DNA of 64,000 nt from Adhaeribacter aquaticus DSM 16391 (GTDB taxonomy: Bacteria > Bacteroidota > Bacteroidia > Cytophagales > Hymenobacteraceae): the NCBI RefSeq assembly GCF_000473365.1, contig NZ_KI421517.1, positions 4,352,296 to 4,416,295 on the forward strand. The letters are read 5' to 3'. A program made the translations under genes and the position numbers. Shown one piece after another: positions 41,201-49,992 of the stretch (within the stretch, counting starts at the first letter, position 1; every line of letters starts with the position of its first letter). The notes under the pieces were generated by a model that saw only the letters and a program-made list of their open reading frames with translations, was not told the DNA's origin and made no database searches.

Positions 41201-43724
41201 TTTGTGAGGTCAGGTTGCTGGTCATGGTATTAACGTTATCGGTTAATTCCTTCCAGGTACCTCCTACATTTGGTACAATTGCCTGGCCGCCCAGTTTACC
41301 TTCGGTACCTACTTCACGAGCCACCCGGGTTACCTCATCCCCGAAGATATTGAGGTAATCCACCATTTGGTTAATATTATCTTTCAGCTCCAGAATTTCG
41401 CCCCGGGCATCAATGGTAATTTTCTTCGATAAGTCGCCATTGGCTACTGCCGTGGCTACTTTAGCAATATCACGCACCTGACCGGTTAAATTACCAGCCA
41501 TTATGTTTACGTTATCAGTTAGGTCTTTCCAGGTACCAGATACGCCCTGTACTTCGGCCTGGCCTCCCAGTTTACCTTCGGTACCTACTTCCCTTGCTAC
41601 CCGGGTTACTTCCCCGGCAAAGGCGTTCAGCTGATCAACCATCGTATTAATGGTATTTTTCAGTTCTGATATCTCACCACGGGCATCAATGGTAATTTTC
41701 TTACCTAAATCGCCGGTGGCAATAGCAGTGGTTACTTCGGCAATATTCCGTACCTGGCCCGTTAAATTACCGGCCATCATATTTACATTGTCGGTCAGAT
41801 CTTTCCATACACCGCCAACACCTCTTACTTCGGCCTGGCCGCCCAGTTTGCCTTCAGAACCTACTTCCCGCGCCACCCGGGTTACTTCAGAAGCAAAAGA
41901 GCTTAACTGGTCAACCATGGTATTTACAGTATTTTTTACTTCCAGAATCTCCCCACGTACATCAGCGGTAATCTTCTTAGACAAGTCTCCGGTAGCAATG
42001 GCTGTGGTTACCTCGGCAATAGAACGCACCTGCGTGGTAAGGTTACCGGCCATAATATTTACATTATCGGTCAGGTCCTTCCAAACTCCGGCCACATCCG
42101 GCACATTGGCCTGGCCACCCAAAATACCTTCGGTTCCTACTTCGCGCGCTACCCGGGTCACCTCCCCGGCAAATACATTTAACCGGTCCACCATGGCATT
42201 CATGATGTTTTTCAGATCCGCCAATTCGCCTTTTACCTCAACCGTAATTTTTTGATTTAAATCTCCACGGGCCACAGCAGTAGCTACATTGGCAATATCC
42301 CGTACCTGAGAGGTAAGGTTAGAAGCCATGTAGTTTACATTATCGGTCAATTCTTTCCAGGTTCCTTCCACACGCGGCACATTGGCTTGTCCGCCAAGTT
42401 TACCTTCGGTTCCTACTTCACGTGCCACGCGGGTTACCTCGTCCGAGAAGATATTCAGGGAATCCACCATCTGGTTCAGAATATCCTTTAACTCGGCAAT
42501 CTCACCCCGTACGTTAACGGTAATCTTCTGCGTTAAATCGCCTTTCGCTACAGCCGCCGCCACATTTGCAATATCACGCATTTGTGAGGTCAGATTGCTG
42601 GCCATGGTATTTACATTGTCGGTAAGTTCTTTCCAAACGCCACCAACGTTAGGCACCTTTGCCTGGCCACCCAATTTACCTTCGGTACCTACTTCCCGCG
42701 CTACCCGGGTTACTTCATCCCCAAAGATGTTCAGCGAGTCCACCATGAAATTGATGTTCTCTTTTAATTGCAGGAATTCTCCTTTTACATCTACCGTTAC
42801 CTTTTGCGTCAGGTTACCCTGCGCAACTGCGGTGGATACTTTGGCAATATCCCTTACCTGAGCAGTAAGGTTACCAGCCATTATATTTACATTGTCTGTT
42901 AATTCTTTCCAAACCCCGGCTACGTTCGGTACAGAAGCTTGCCCACCCAGCTTTCCTTCTGAACCTACTTCCAGCGCTACCCGGGTTACTTCCCCGGCAA
43001 ATAAGTTTAGGTTATCAATGGTTCGGTTAATGGTCTCGGCCATTACTTTAAAGTCGCCCGATACCGGAATCTGGAATGTTTCATCCAGGTTTCCGCGGGA
43101 TATATTTTTAAGTACTTTACCTACCTCCAATACCGGAACAGCAATCGAATCAACCAGACCATTGATATTATTAATCATGTCTTTCCAGAAACCGGAGGCA
43201 TTCTCAGCCGATGCCCGCGCTTTCAGGTTTCCTTCTACTCCGGCAACTTTAGAAATACGCGACACTTCGCCCCCTACGCCCCCTATCATCTCCACCATGG
43301 AGTTATAAGCTTCGGCGATATCAGCAAAAATATCATTGTTCTGCTTTGTTAACCGGACGGACACATCACCCTTTTTGAAAGCATCCAGGGCGTATAATAC
43401 CCGGTTCAGCTGATCATTAATATAAGGGTTATCTAATGACGCACTTTTGGTAGTATCAGGAGCAGCTGGTGCTGATACCGGTTTTTCTTCTTTTCTTTTT
43501 TCAGAAACAGATTTAGCTGAACCTGACTCCCCCACTGGCAAGGCACCAACCTTTTTGCCATTTTTCTTTGGCAGATCAGCCGGCTCCGGAGTAGCCTCTG
43601 CTGCCGGTGTGGTTACCGGTTCTGGCACCACTTTCCCTTCTGCTGGTTGCTCAGGCGGATTGTTATTTTCCGCTTGACCAATCAGTTTGTCTTTGTTCAA
43701 CTTCATGTTTTTTCCTAAAGCCAT
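38220..43724 (-). CDS. Giant soluble chemoreceptor with 14 tandem double-HAMP repeats
   Basis: This 1834-residue methyl-accepting-type receptor has no membrane segment and no recognisable ligand domain. Residues 1-105 are charged and disordered, starting [17 protein letters not shown], with a Pro/Glu/Ala-rich linker and Lys clusters. A half HAMP unit precedes residues 153-1440, which are 14 units of exactly 92 residues; the middle twelve begin EVTRVA(R/L)EVG(T/S)EG. Each unit reads as two HAMP motifs (WKELTDNVN and GDLTQKITV types). The chemoreceptor signalling domain (about 1441-1770) has the hairpin tip [20 protein letters not shown]. The C-terminus ends without a CheR-binding pentapeptide. 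The repeats resemble fungal Nik1/Os-1 kinases, but the output here is a chemoreceptor. Confidence 0.92.
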   Translation of the reverse strand: MALGKNMKLNKDKLIGQAENNNPPEQPAEGKVVPEPVTTPAAEATPEPADLPKKNGKKVGALPVGESGSAKSVSEKRKEEKPVSAPAAPDTTKSASLDNPYINDQLNRVLYALDAFKKGDVSVRLTKQNNDIFADIAEAYNSMVEMIGGVGGEVSRISKVAGVEGNLKARASAENASGFWKDMINNINGLVDSIAVPVLEVGKVLKNISRGNLDETFQIPVSGDFKVMAETINRTIDNLNLFAGEVTRVALEVGSEGKLGGQASVPNVAGVWKELTDNVNIMAGNLTAQVRDIAKVSTAVAQGNLTQKVTVDVKGEFLQLKENINFMVDSLNIFGDEVTRVAREVGTEGKLGGQAKVPNVGGVWKELTDNVNTMASNLTSQMRDIANVAAAVAKGDLTQKITVNVRGEIAELKDILNQMVDSLNIFSDEVTRVAREVGTEGKLGGQANVPRVEGTWKELTDNVNYMASNLTSQVRDIANVATAVARGDLNQKITVEVKGELADLKNIMNAMVDRLNVFAGEVTRVAREVGTEGILGGQANVPDVAGVWKDLTDNVNIMAGNLTTQVRSIAEVTTAIATGDLSKKITADVRGEILEVKNTVNTMVDQLSSFASEVTRVAREVGSEGKLGGQAEVRGVGGVWKDLTDNVNMMAGNLTGQVRNIAEVTTAIATGDLGKKITIDARGEISELKNTINTMVDQLNAFAGEVTRVAREVGTEGKLGGQAEVQGVSGTWKDLTDNVNIMAGNLTGQVRDIAKVATAVANGDLSKKITIDARGEILELKDNINQMVDYLNIFGDEVTRVAREVGTEGKLGGQAIVPNVGGTWKELTDNVNTMTSNLTSQIRDIAKVATAVARGDLTQKITVEVRGEFLDLKENLNQMVDSLNIFGDEVTRVAREVGTEGKLGGQANVPKVRGTWKELTDNVNIMASNLTGQVRNIAEVTTAVANGDLSKKITIDARGEILDLKENINRMVDSLNIFAGEVTRVALEVGTEGKLGGQADVKGVGGVWKDLTDNVNYMAGNLTGQVRNIAEVTTAVATGNLSKKITIDARGEILELKNTINTMVDQLNAFASEVTRVAREVGSEGKLGGQADVKGIGGVWKDLTDNVNLMAGNLTTQVRNIADVTTAVATGDLSKKITIDVKGEILELKNTINTMVDQLNAFAGEVTRVAREVGTEGKLGGQAEVTGVGGVWKDLTDNVNMMAGNLTGQVRNIAEVTTAVAIGDFSKKITIDARGEILELKNTINTMVDLLNSFTSEVTRVAREVGTEGKLGGQANVQGVAGTWKDLSDNVNIMAGNLTTQVRGIVKVVTAVSKGDLTQKLTLEAKGEVADLADTINRMVDDLNRLAGEVSRVARVAGVEGKLTERATVHGVGGSWKELVDTLNDLLESIVTPVLEVSRVVRSISEGDLTQKVEIHTAGDILAMANALNLAVDNLNSLLGEINDSSLVVGSSSEEMAAKGLEMSRVTVDVALAMQQMAEGAQNQALKTDQAFKLIEEIMKATKETANKADVVNKSAIMGEETSQLGLKTVAEVVKNMEEISTAAALTAKTIEVLSTRSQEISKSLGVITDIAAQTNLLALNAAIEAARAGEAGRGFAVVAEEIRKLAEGSRKSASEIATLVEDVKKDTSSAAAAISTMEGRVLKGKNATFEASGAFKNIATSSGETLRSSQDILTATEMQKSSIGDVVKYVEEVVAIAEQTASGTQQVASTAKQLSGSMQELTASSQQLNEIAEDLQEGISAFKLLNGSYIPQGKTFRKMSAMSNYRASGRSVDVRAPEMNRPGMPGVPEPRSTSKNIPLSQVPNPPSVQAPTPGPDAQDAKKDSGKKGGAKYK
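39405..43268 (-). repeat. Fourteen 276-bp tandem coding repeats (poly-HAMP region)
   Basis: Fourteen consecutive units of 276 bp encode residues 153-1440 of the receptor. The twelve between 39681 and 42992 are close in protein sequence; the outer two (39405-39680 and 42993-43268) are diverged. No insertion or deletion breaks the period. Adjacent copies differ at many third codon positions, so the array is old rather than a recent expansion. Confidence 0.93.
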
Positions 43725-43830
43725 AACTTGCGCTCTATATTAAAATATACTGGGTGGATCTATTAATTAAACCCCGAAGGATCTGTTTTAACTCTAATGT
43801 ATAACAATAAAAAACGAAAAATTCCGGTGC

Positions 43831-44577
43831 TTATTTTACCAGAAATTCCTCGGCTAAGGCCATATAATCTTTGGCTCCGTTGGATGCCGGATCATAATCG
43901 ATTACACTTTTCCCGAATGATGGCGCTTCAGCTAACTTTACATTTTGCCGGACACGCGAAGAGAAAATGTATTCATCCACATTTTCCTGCAAGTATTCTT
44001 CCACTTCTAAACTTAATTTCCGGCGCTTATCATACATAACTACCACAATGCCTTTTACCCGTAATTTTGGGTTGAACGCTTTCCGAACCTGAGCGACAGT
44101 GTTTAATATTTGATTAAGACCTTGTAAGGTTAAAACTTCCATTTGTAAAGGAATCAGCACTTCCTGAGAAGCCGCCAGGGCATTAACCGTAAGTATAGAA
44201 AGTGAAGGCGGACAATCGATCAGAATATAATCAAATCCTTTGGCATCAGCCAAAATATTTTTTAAAAAGCTTTCCCGCTTTTCCTGCGTTACTAATGAAA
44301 TTTCAATATCCACTAGTTCATTGGATCCGGGGGCAATACTAAGGTTTCCTTGATGAACCAGAATATCAGCTAATTGTTTTGTTCCGGTAAAAACATCTGC
44401 TAACGTAACAGCAGGTTCTGTTACGCCCAAGGAATAAGATAAATTAGCCTGTGGATCTAAATCGACCAGCAATATCTTTTTGCCTAACTTACTTAATGCA
44501 CTTCCTAAATTTATTGTGGTAGTAGTTTTACCTGTGCCTCCTTTTTGATTTATCACAGATATTATGGTTGCTGCCAT
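43831..44577 (-). CDS. ParA/Soj-family ATPase, probable positioning factor for the chemoreceptor array
   Basis: ParA ATPases dimerise on ATP, bind DNA non-specifically and position plasmids, chromosomes or protein clusters. The 248-residue protein has the deviant Walker A KGGTGKTTTT (residues 12-21), VDLDPQANLSYSLG, DYILIDCPPSLSILT (Walker B) and the C-terminal DNA-contact region with DKRRKLSLEVEEYL. No parB follows. Instead the giant receptor gene lies 106 bp downstream on the same strand. That order resembles ppfA next to the cytoplasmic receptor gene tlpT in Rhodobacter sphaeroides. The chromosomal Soj role is the main alternative; lack of parB argues against it. Confidence 0.88.
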   Translation of the reverse strand: MAATIISVINQKGGTGKTTTTINLGSALSKLGKKILLVDLDPQANLSYSLGVTEPAVTLADVFTGTKQLADILVHQGNLSIAPGSNELVDIEISLVTQEKRESFLKNILADAKGFDYILIDCPPSLSILTVNALAASQEVLIPLQMEVLTLQGLNQILNTVAQVRKAFNPKLRVKGIVVVMYDKRRKLSLEVEEYLQENVDEYIFSSRVRQNVKLAEAPSFGKSVIDYDPASNGAKDYMALAEEFLVK

Positions 44578-44870
44578 CTATTAGATAGAAAAGTTGTCGT
44601 GATGTTATGTTGCTCTTTATTTCCGGATACTATACTATAAAATGTTACTAAAATCTTACTACAAATTTTGAATATTCACACTTTGGCTCAAAATCAAATA
44701 TTCATTTTCTGTTTAATATTACATAAATATTTTCGAATTCAGCAACTGTATTTAATAAGTACCTATAAATCAAAATAATATTTTATTTATATATACTGTA
44801 TTACTTTTTTACCACCCGTTCCCTTTTCCTTTCCTGCCCTAATTATTTTTTGACAAAAAACTCCGGCACT

Positions 44871-45350
44871 TTAAAAATTAACTTTTAACTTGAAATCAGA
44901 AACCTCTATTTCAAACCAATCATGAGTTAAAAAAGTAAAATAATTTACCCCGGCAGTTGGCACATACAGGTTATTATCATTATTTAATTTACTGCTTACC
45001 TCCGAAACAGCCGGATTATGTGCCACCACTACAACCGTATTCCAGTGGGGAGCCAACTGAGCAAGAAACCGCAAAAGAGTGGCTGTTGCACAATTATACA
45101 GCTCTTTTACCGAATAGATCTGATGCAATGGTAAACCAAGACCAGAAGCTAAAATGCGAGCTGTTTCTGTTGTTCTTACCGCAGCACTACTAACAACCGC
45201 ATCAACAGGTAAACCAAAATTAGCCATCCATTGGGCTGCTGTCTGAGCCTCAGAAATACCCTTCGCAGAAATATTTCTATTAGAATCTGTTTGTCCTGTT
45301 ATGGCCAGTAATGCGTCAGCATGGCGGCAAAGAAAGAGGTTTTTAGGCAT
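44871..45350 (-). CDS. SixA-like histidine phosphatase
   Basis: The 159-residue protein belongs to the histidine phosphatase (phosphoglycerate mutase-like) superfamily. It has the RHG-type motif as CRHADA near residue 8, the second Arg in VVSSAAVRTTETA and the catalytic His in VVAHNPAVSE. This short RHA form matches SixA, which removes phosphate from His of Hpt domains, although many members act on small molecules. About 290 bp of AT-rich sequence with no visible gene separates it from parA. A link to the nearby CheA Hpt domain is possible but only inference from proximity. Confidence 0.82.
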   Translation of the reverse strand: MPKNLFLCRHADALLAITGQTDSNRNISAKGISEAQTAAQWMANFGLPVDAVVSSAAVRTTETARILASGLGLPLHQIYSVKELYNCATATLLRFLAQLAPHWNTVVVVAHNPAVSEVSSKLNNDNNLYVPTAGVNYFTFLTHDWFEIEVSDFKLKVNF

Positions 45351-45508
45351 AAATCTAATTAACAGGATTTATACGTATATATAGAAAAAAGTTACGTAAA
45401 AATTGGGGTAAACGAACTTTCCAAAATTAGTGAGAGTTGTTTTATTAGAAAAAAATTACAAATCTTGGAGAAAATTTGGCAAAATAGGCCAGGTTATATA
45501 GCAGCAGA

Positions 45509-47938
45509 ATGATTAAAAATTTAGTAATTGTTGAGTCACCGGCCAAAGCAAAAACTATTGAAGGCTATTTAGGAAAGGATTTTGTGGTGAAGTCCAGCTT
45601 CGGACACGTGCGCGATTTGCCTAAAGATAATAATGCCATTGATATAAAAAATGGTTTTAAACCTACCTATGTAGTTTCTGAAGATAAAAAAGAAGTTGTT
45701 TCTCAATTAAAAAAGCTTGCTAAGGAGGCCGAAATGGTATGGCTCGCATCGGATGATGACCGTGAAGGTGAAGCTATTTCCTGGCACTTATCTGAGGCTT
45801 TAAACCTAAATGACGAAAAAACCCGCCGGATTGTTTTTCGGGAAATTACTAAAAACGCTATTCTTAATGCGATAGAATCACCGCGTAAAATAGATATAGA
45901 TCGGGTTAATGCGCAGCAAGCCCGTCGGGTATTAGATCGTTTGGTAGGTTTTGAACTCTCTCCTATTCTATGGAAAAAGATAAAAACCGGCCTTTCTGCT
46001 GGTCGGGTGCAATCCGTGGCGGTGCGATTGGTTGTGGAAAGAGAAAGAGAAATTGAACGCTTTAAAGCAGAATCGGCCTACAGAATTGTTGCCTACTTAC
46101 AAGTAGATGGCAAAAAACTGGAAGCAGAATTGCCTTCCCGTTTTAAAACGCAGGAAGAAGCGCAGTCTTTTCTGGAGAAATGCAAAGGGGCTACTTACAC
46201 CATTGAAAACCTAGAGAAAAAACCTACTAAAAGAAGTCCTGCCGCACCTTTTACTACCTCCACCTTACAACAGGAAGCCAGCCGCAAACTGGGCTTTTCG
46301 GTAGCGCAAACCATGACGGTAGCACAAAAGTTATATGAAGCCGGTAAAATATCGTATATGCGGACCGACTCTACTAATCTATCTCAAGATGCCATTAATG
46401 GAGCCGCTGCCGAAATTGCCAGCTCTTTTGGGGATAAATTTGTAAAAACCCGTCAATATCGCACCAAATCCAGTTCAGCGCAGGAAGCCCACGAAGCTAT
46501 CCGGCCAACCGATTTTAGTGCAAAAGATGCAAGCTCCGACAGAAGTGAACAGCGCTTGTATGACCTTATCCGGAAACGGGCCATTGCTTCCCAGATGGCG
46601 GATGCAGAGATTGAAAAAACAACGGCTACCATTGGTATTTCCACTCAATCATCGGCTAAATTAATAGCTACCGGTGAGGTCATTACTTTTGAAGGCTTTT
46701 TAAAAGTATATATTGAGTCTAAAGACGATGGCGAACAGGATGACGATGTGCAGGGAATGTTGCCTCCTTTAGCAATTGGTCAGACGTTGCAATTAAACCG
46801 GATGCAGGCTACCGAAAGGTATTCACGTCCTGCACCCAGGTATACCGAAGCAAGCTTAGTTAAGAAACTGGAAGAAATGGGTATTGGCCGCCCTTCTACC
46901 TACGCTCCTACCATTTCTACCATTCAGAAACGGGGCTATGTTGAGAAAGATAACCGTGAAGGAAAAGAACGGGCTTACAGGGTTTTAACCCTGGCTGATG
47001 ATTCCATTGCTACCGAAACCAAAACCGAAATAACCGGCGCCGAAAAAGCTAAGTTATTTCCAACGGATATGGCTATGGTAGTAAACGATTTCCTAAAAGA
47101 TTACTTCCCTAATATTATTGATTATTCTTTTACGGCAAAAGTAGAAGAAGAATTTGACCAGATTGCTGCCGGCACCCAGGATTGGGACAAAATGATAGGT
47201 AATTTCTATGGCAGTTTTCATGAAACCGTAGAATCCAGTCAGAATATTGATCGGTCTACAGTGGGTGGAGCCCGGGAGTTAGGAGCAGATCCGCAAACAG
47301 GTAAAAAAGTAATTGCCAAACTAGGTCGGTTTGGGCCTTATGTACAGCTAGGCGAGGAAAATGAGGAAACTGGTGAAAAGCCTGTTTATGCCAGCCTGCG
47401 GAAAGGGCAGTTTTTAGAAAGCATTTCAATAGAAACTGCTTTGGAGCTCTTTAAATTACCACGCGTTGCAGGCACTTTTGAAGAAAAAGATATGACAGCC
47501 GCCATTGGCCGGTTTGGTCCGTTTATCCGGCACGACAATAAATTTTTTTCGTTGCCGAAGACGCTTGACCCGTATACTGTAACAGCTGAAGAGGCTATTG
47601 AGCTTATACAAGCCAAGCGCAAAGCGGATGCAGAAAAACTTATTAAATCCTTCGAGGAAAACCCGGAAGTACAAATATTAAATGGCCGTTTTGGTCCATA
47701 CATTTGTGTAGGCAAAAAGAATGTTAAAATACCTAAAGGAAAAGAACCAAGTGAACTTACCTTAGAAGAGTGTTTAACTTTAGCCGAACAAACACCCGAT
47801 AAACCTGCCCGGGGCGGATTTAAAAAGAAGGCTGCTTCGAAAGAAACTGAAAAAGAGGCCACACCAGCTAAAAAGAAACCAGCTGCAAAAAAAGCCACTA
47901 CTGCTAAAAAAACTACAGCAGCCGCTAAAAAGAAATAA
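45509..47938 (+). CDS. topA: DNA topoisomerase I
   Basis: TopA relaxes negative supercoils, balancing gyrase. The 809-residue protein has the Toprim domain (VIVESPAKAKTIEGYLGKDF, then ASDDDREGEAISWHL), the catalytic Tyr in ISYMRTDSTNLS, and SAGRVQSVAVRLVVERE. The C-terminus carries several GRFGPYVQLG-type topoisomerase repeats instead of classical four-Cys zinc ribbons, and then a Lys/Ala tail like histone H1 (PAAKKATTAKKT) from about residue 780. The tail probably binds DNA non-specifically. The ATG at 45509 gives the normal start, and a long hairpin follows the stop. Confidence 0.97.
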   Translation: MIKNLVIVESPAKAKTIEGYLGKDFVVKSSFGHVRDLPKDNNAIDIKNGFKPTYVVSEDKKEVVSQLKKLAKEAEMVWLASDDDREGEAISWHLSEALNLNDEKTRRIVFREITKNAILNAIESPRKIDIDRVNAQQARRVLDRLVGFELSPILWKKIKTGLSAGRVQSVAVRLVVEREREIERFKAESAYRIVAYLQVDGKKLEAELPSRFKTQEEAQSFLEKCKGATYTIENLEKKPTKRSPAAPFTTSTLQQEASRKLGFSVAQTMTVAQKLYEAGKISYMRTDSTNLSQDAINGAAAEIASSFGDKFVKTRQYRTKSSSAQEAHEAIRPTDFSAKDASSDRSEQRLYDLIRKRAIASQMADAEIEKTTATIGISTQSSAKLIATGEVITFEGFLKVYIESKDDGEQDDDVQGMLPPLAIGQTLQLNRMQATERYSRPAPRYTEASLVKKLEEMGIGRPSTYAPTISTIQKRGYVEKDNREGKERAYRVLTLADDSIATETKTEITGAEKAKLFPTDMAMVVNDFLKDYFPNIIDYSFTAKVEEEFDQIAAGTQDWDKMIGNFYGSFHETVESSQNIDRSTVGGARELGADPQTGKKVIAKLGRFGPYVQLGEENEETGEKPVYASLRKGQFLESISIETALELFKLPRVAGTFEEKDMTAAIGRFGPFIRHDNKFFSLPKTLDPYTVTAEEAIELIQAKRKADAEKLIKSFEENPEVQILNGRFGPYICVGKKNVKIPKGKEPSELTLEECLTLAEQTPDKPARGGFKKKAASKETEKEATPAKKKPAAKKATTAKKTTAAAKKK

Positions 47939-47968
47939 TTCCTAAATCTTAGGATAAATCTGAATTTG

Positions 47969-48027
47969 AAAAACGCCTTTACCTTTTATATTTTCTAGTC
48001 GGAAAAGTAAAAGGTAAAGGCGTTTTT
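47969..48027. terminator. Terminator after topA, 20-bp perfect stem
   Basis: Arms 47969-47988 and 48008-48027 are exact complements (AAAACGCCTTTACCTTTTA type) with a 19-base loop, followed by T-rich sequence on the plus strand. Confidence 0.8.
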
Positions 48028-48054
48028 TATTCTCTTACCTTATGTTATCGCTTC

Positions 48055-48750
48055 ATGGAAAAGAAAAAAATTGTAATACTTACAGGGGCTGGCATAAGTG
48101 CCGAAAGCGGTATTGCTACCTTTAGAGATGCTAATGGTCTGTGGGAAGGACACGATGTAATGGAAGTGGCCTCACCGGAAGGCTGGCGAAAAAATCCGGA
48201 TCTGGTACTTGAGTTTTATAACCAGCGGAGAAAAAATGCCCTGGATGCCAAACCTAATCCTGGACATTTTGCGCTGGCGCAACTAGAACAAAAGTATGAG
48301 GTTACCATTATTACGCAAAATGTAGATAATTTACACGAAAGAGCTGGTTCTACTAAGGTTATTCATTTGCATGGCAGCTTGTTTCAATCCCGGAGTACTA
48401 TCGACGAAAACTTAGTTTATGATATTAATGGCTGGGAATTGAATGCTGGCCACACTTGTGAAAAAGGTTCTCAACTAAGGCCTAATATCGTTTGGTTTGG
48501 TGAATTGGTACCTCTCATGGAATCATCTATCAAAGAAACACAAGAAGCTGATATATTTATGGTAGTAGGAACTTCCTTAGTAGTTTATCCGGCTGCCGGC
48601 CTGGTACATTATGTTTCAAAACAGGTACCGGTTTACGTCATAGATCCCCATTTGCCCGAAATAACCAAGCAACCCAACTTACATTTGATACCTGAAAAAG
48701 CTGGAGTAGCCTTACCGGACTTAGTAACAAAGTTATTATTAGCTGCTTAA
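48055..48750 (+). CDS. cobB: Sirtuin NAD-dependent deacylase, class III type without zinc cysteines
   Basis: Sirtuins remove acyl groups from lysines using NAD+. The 231-residue protein has LTGAGISAESGIATFRD (NAD loop), ITQNVDNLHERAG, and the catalytic His106 in HLHGSL. Tyr55 and Arg58 in FYNQRR form the YxxR motif that in SIRT5 and CobB marks desuccinylase or demalonylase activity. The small domain, normally with four Zn-binding Cys, has only one Cys here (HTCEKGSQLRP), so it cannot hold the usual Zn. Similar Cys-poor sirtuins are known in Bacteroidota. It is monocistronic after topA. Confidence 0.9.
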   Translation: MEKKKIVILTGAGISAESGIATFRDANGLWEGHDVMEVASPEGWRKNPDLVLEFYNQRRKNALDAKPNPGHFALAQLEQKYEVTIITQNVDNLHERAGSTKVIHLHGSLFQSRSTIDENLVYDINGWELNAGHTCEKGSQLRPNIVWFGELVPLMESSIKETQEADIFMVVGTSLVVYPAAGLVHYVSKQVPVYVIDPHLPEITKQPNLHLIPEKAGVALPDLVTKLLLAA

Positions 48751-48758
48751 CTGGAGAT

Positions 48759-49838
48759 TTAAAATTCCAGCGACCATTTGGCCATTGATTGGTAATAAAG
48801 TTCTCCCTGATATATGAATAGCGGAGAAGTAATATTATTATAATATAACTGCCCGGTACCAAGGCCTTGTTGTAGTTTTATGGGATATTGCGCCGTAAAC
48901 TGACTTATGGCATTCAGGCCAATATTAGATTCTAAGGCAGAAGTAACCCACCAACCAATTCTTCTTTCTTCTGCCAAGCTAATCCATTCAGCCGAAGCTT
49001 GTAAGCCTCCTATTAAGGTAGGTTTCAGGATGATATACTGCGGCTGAATAAAATTCAGCAGCTCTACTTTACAGCTTTTCTCTGAAATACAAATAAGCTC
49101 TTCGTCCAAGGCTATGGCAACCGGCGATTCCTGGCATAAACTTTTCATTAATTCAGCCTGCCCCTGCTTTATAGGCTGTTCAATAGAATGAATATGAAAG
49201 GCTGCCAACTGCTCTAATTTTGGTAAGGCATCTTGTGGGTTAAAAGCCCCATTAGCATCTACCCGAATAATTAGCTCAGCTGCTGATGCCACAGCCCTAA
49301 TAGATTTTAAAATTGCTAATTCGGTATCAAAATCTAAGCTTCCAATTTTTAATTTTAAGCAGGAATACCCTTCGTTTAGCTTTTTACTAATTTGCTCCTT
49401 CATAAACTTTTCATCTCCCATCCAAATCAGCCCATTTATGGGAATACCAGCTTCACCTTTTGAAAAGCTATTCTGGTAAAGCATCCGGTTGCCGCCTGCT
49501 TCATAATCCATTATGGCCGTTTCAAGTGCAAAAATTAACGAAGGATATTTATTGTATTTTCCGCTATTTAATATTGATTTTAAGGCAACAAGGCCCGATA
49601 TAGTCAATTCTTTATTTAAGTCTGCGACCAAAAGGCTTAGGGTATGGTTAAAGCCTGCATGGTGCTCCAAACTTAATCCTGGTAAAGGTGCGCACTCTCC
49701 TATTCCAAATATATGGGGCATTTCAGAATCTGCTAACTTTAGAAAAAACACCTGGTGTTGCTGCATAGCCCCGCGGGAAGTACGGGCACTAAATTTAAAT
49801 TGCAGGGTATGAGGTATTATTTCTATTTGCAGGGCCAT
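48759..49838 (-). CDS. menC: o-Succinylbenzoate synthase, enolase superfamily
   Basis: MenC dehydrates SHCHC to o-succinylbenzoate in menaquinone synthesis. The 359-residue protein has the enolase-superfamily layout. It has GECAPLPGLS in the capping domain, then the KxK pair in LKLKIGSLDF (near residue 165), metal ligands in IRVDANGAF, IEQPI and ALDEEL, and the catalytic Lys in ILKPTLIGG. SALESNIGLNAI closes the barrel. Some relatives are dipeptide epimerases or N-acylamino acid racemases, so the call rests on overall likeness. Other men genes are not in the window. The aminotransferase gene is divergent. Confidence 0.85.
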   Translation of the reverse strand: MALQIEIIPHTLQFKFSARTSRGAMQQHQVFFLKLADSEMPHIFGIGECAPLPGLSLEHHAGFNHTLSLLVADLNKELTISGLVALKSILNSGKYNKYPSLIFALETAIMDYEAGGNRMLYQNSFSKGEAGIPINGLIWMGDEKFMKEQISKKLNEGYSCLKLKIGSLDFDTELAILKSIRAVASAAELIIRVDANGAFNPQDALPKLEQLAAFHIHSIEQPIKQGQAELMKSLCQESPVAIALDEELICISEKSCKVELLNFIQPQYIILKPTLIGGLQASAEWISLAEERRIGWWVTSALESNIGLNAISQFTAQYPIKLQQGLGTGQLYYNNITSPLFIYQGELYYQSMAKWSLEF

Positions 49839-49866
49839 AAAAAAATGATAAAAGGTTTATGAAGAA

Positions 49867-49874
49867 CAAAGATA
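49867..49874 (-). promoter_or_regulatory. Candidate -7 promoter box for menC
   Basis: The minus strand reads TATCTTTG (exact TAnnTTTG), 28 bases before the menC ATG. Confidence 0.5.
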
Positions 49875-49992
49875 AGTTGCCTTTTCAGATAAACTATTGC
49901 CTATTTACTTTCTGCTGAAGCTTCGGATTTTTCTTTGAAATTAAATTAAAATTTTATCTTGCCCTTAACATTCATCTCACTACTATATAAAA

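Noticed and set aside
39405-43268. The tandem repeats as a CRISPR array or mobile repeat
   Set aside because: The units are 276 bp, in frame and wholly coding, with no unique spacers or cas genes.
39397-43308. Many plus-strand ORFs of 60-223 aa opposite the receptor gene
   Set aside because: They repeat with the same 276-bp period, are Ser/Thr/Pro-rich shadow translations of the HAMP repeats, and have no promoters or conserved motifs.
44578-44870. A parB or parS-like element next to parA
   Set aside because: This 293-bp AT-rich gap has no open frame of useful length and no clear palindrome resembling parS.
47386-47898. 170-aa minus-strand ORF inside topA
   Set aside because: It is a shadow of the Lys/Ala-rich C-terminal coding sequence of topA with Phe/Ser/Ala-rich low-complexity content.
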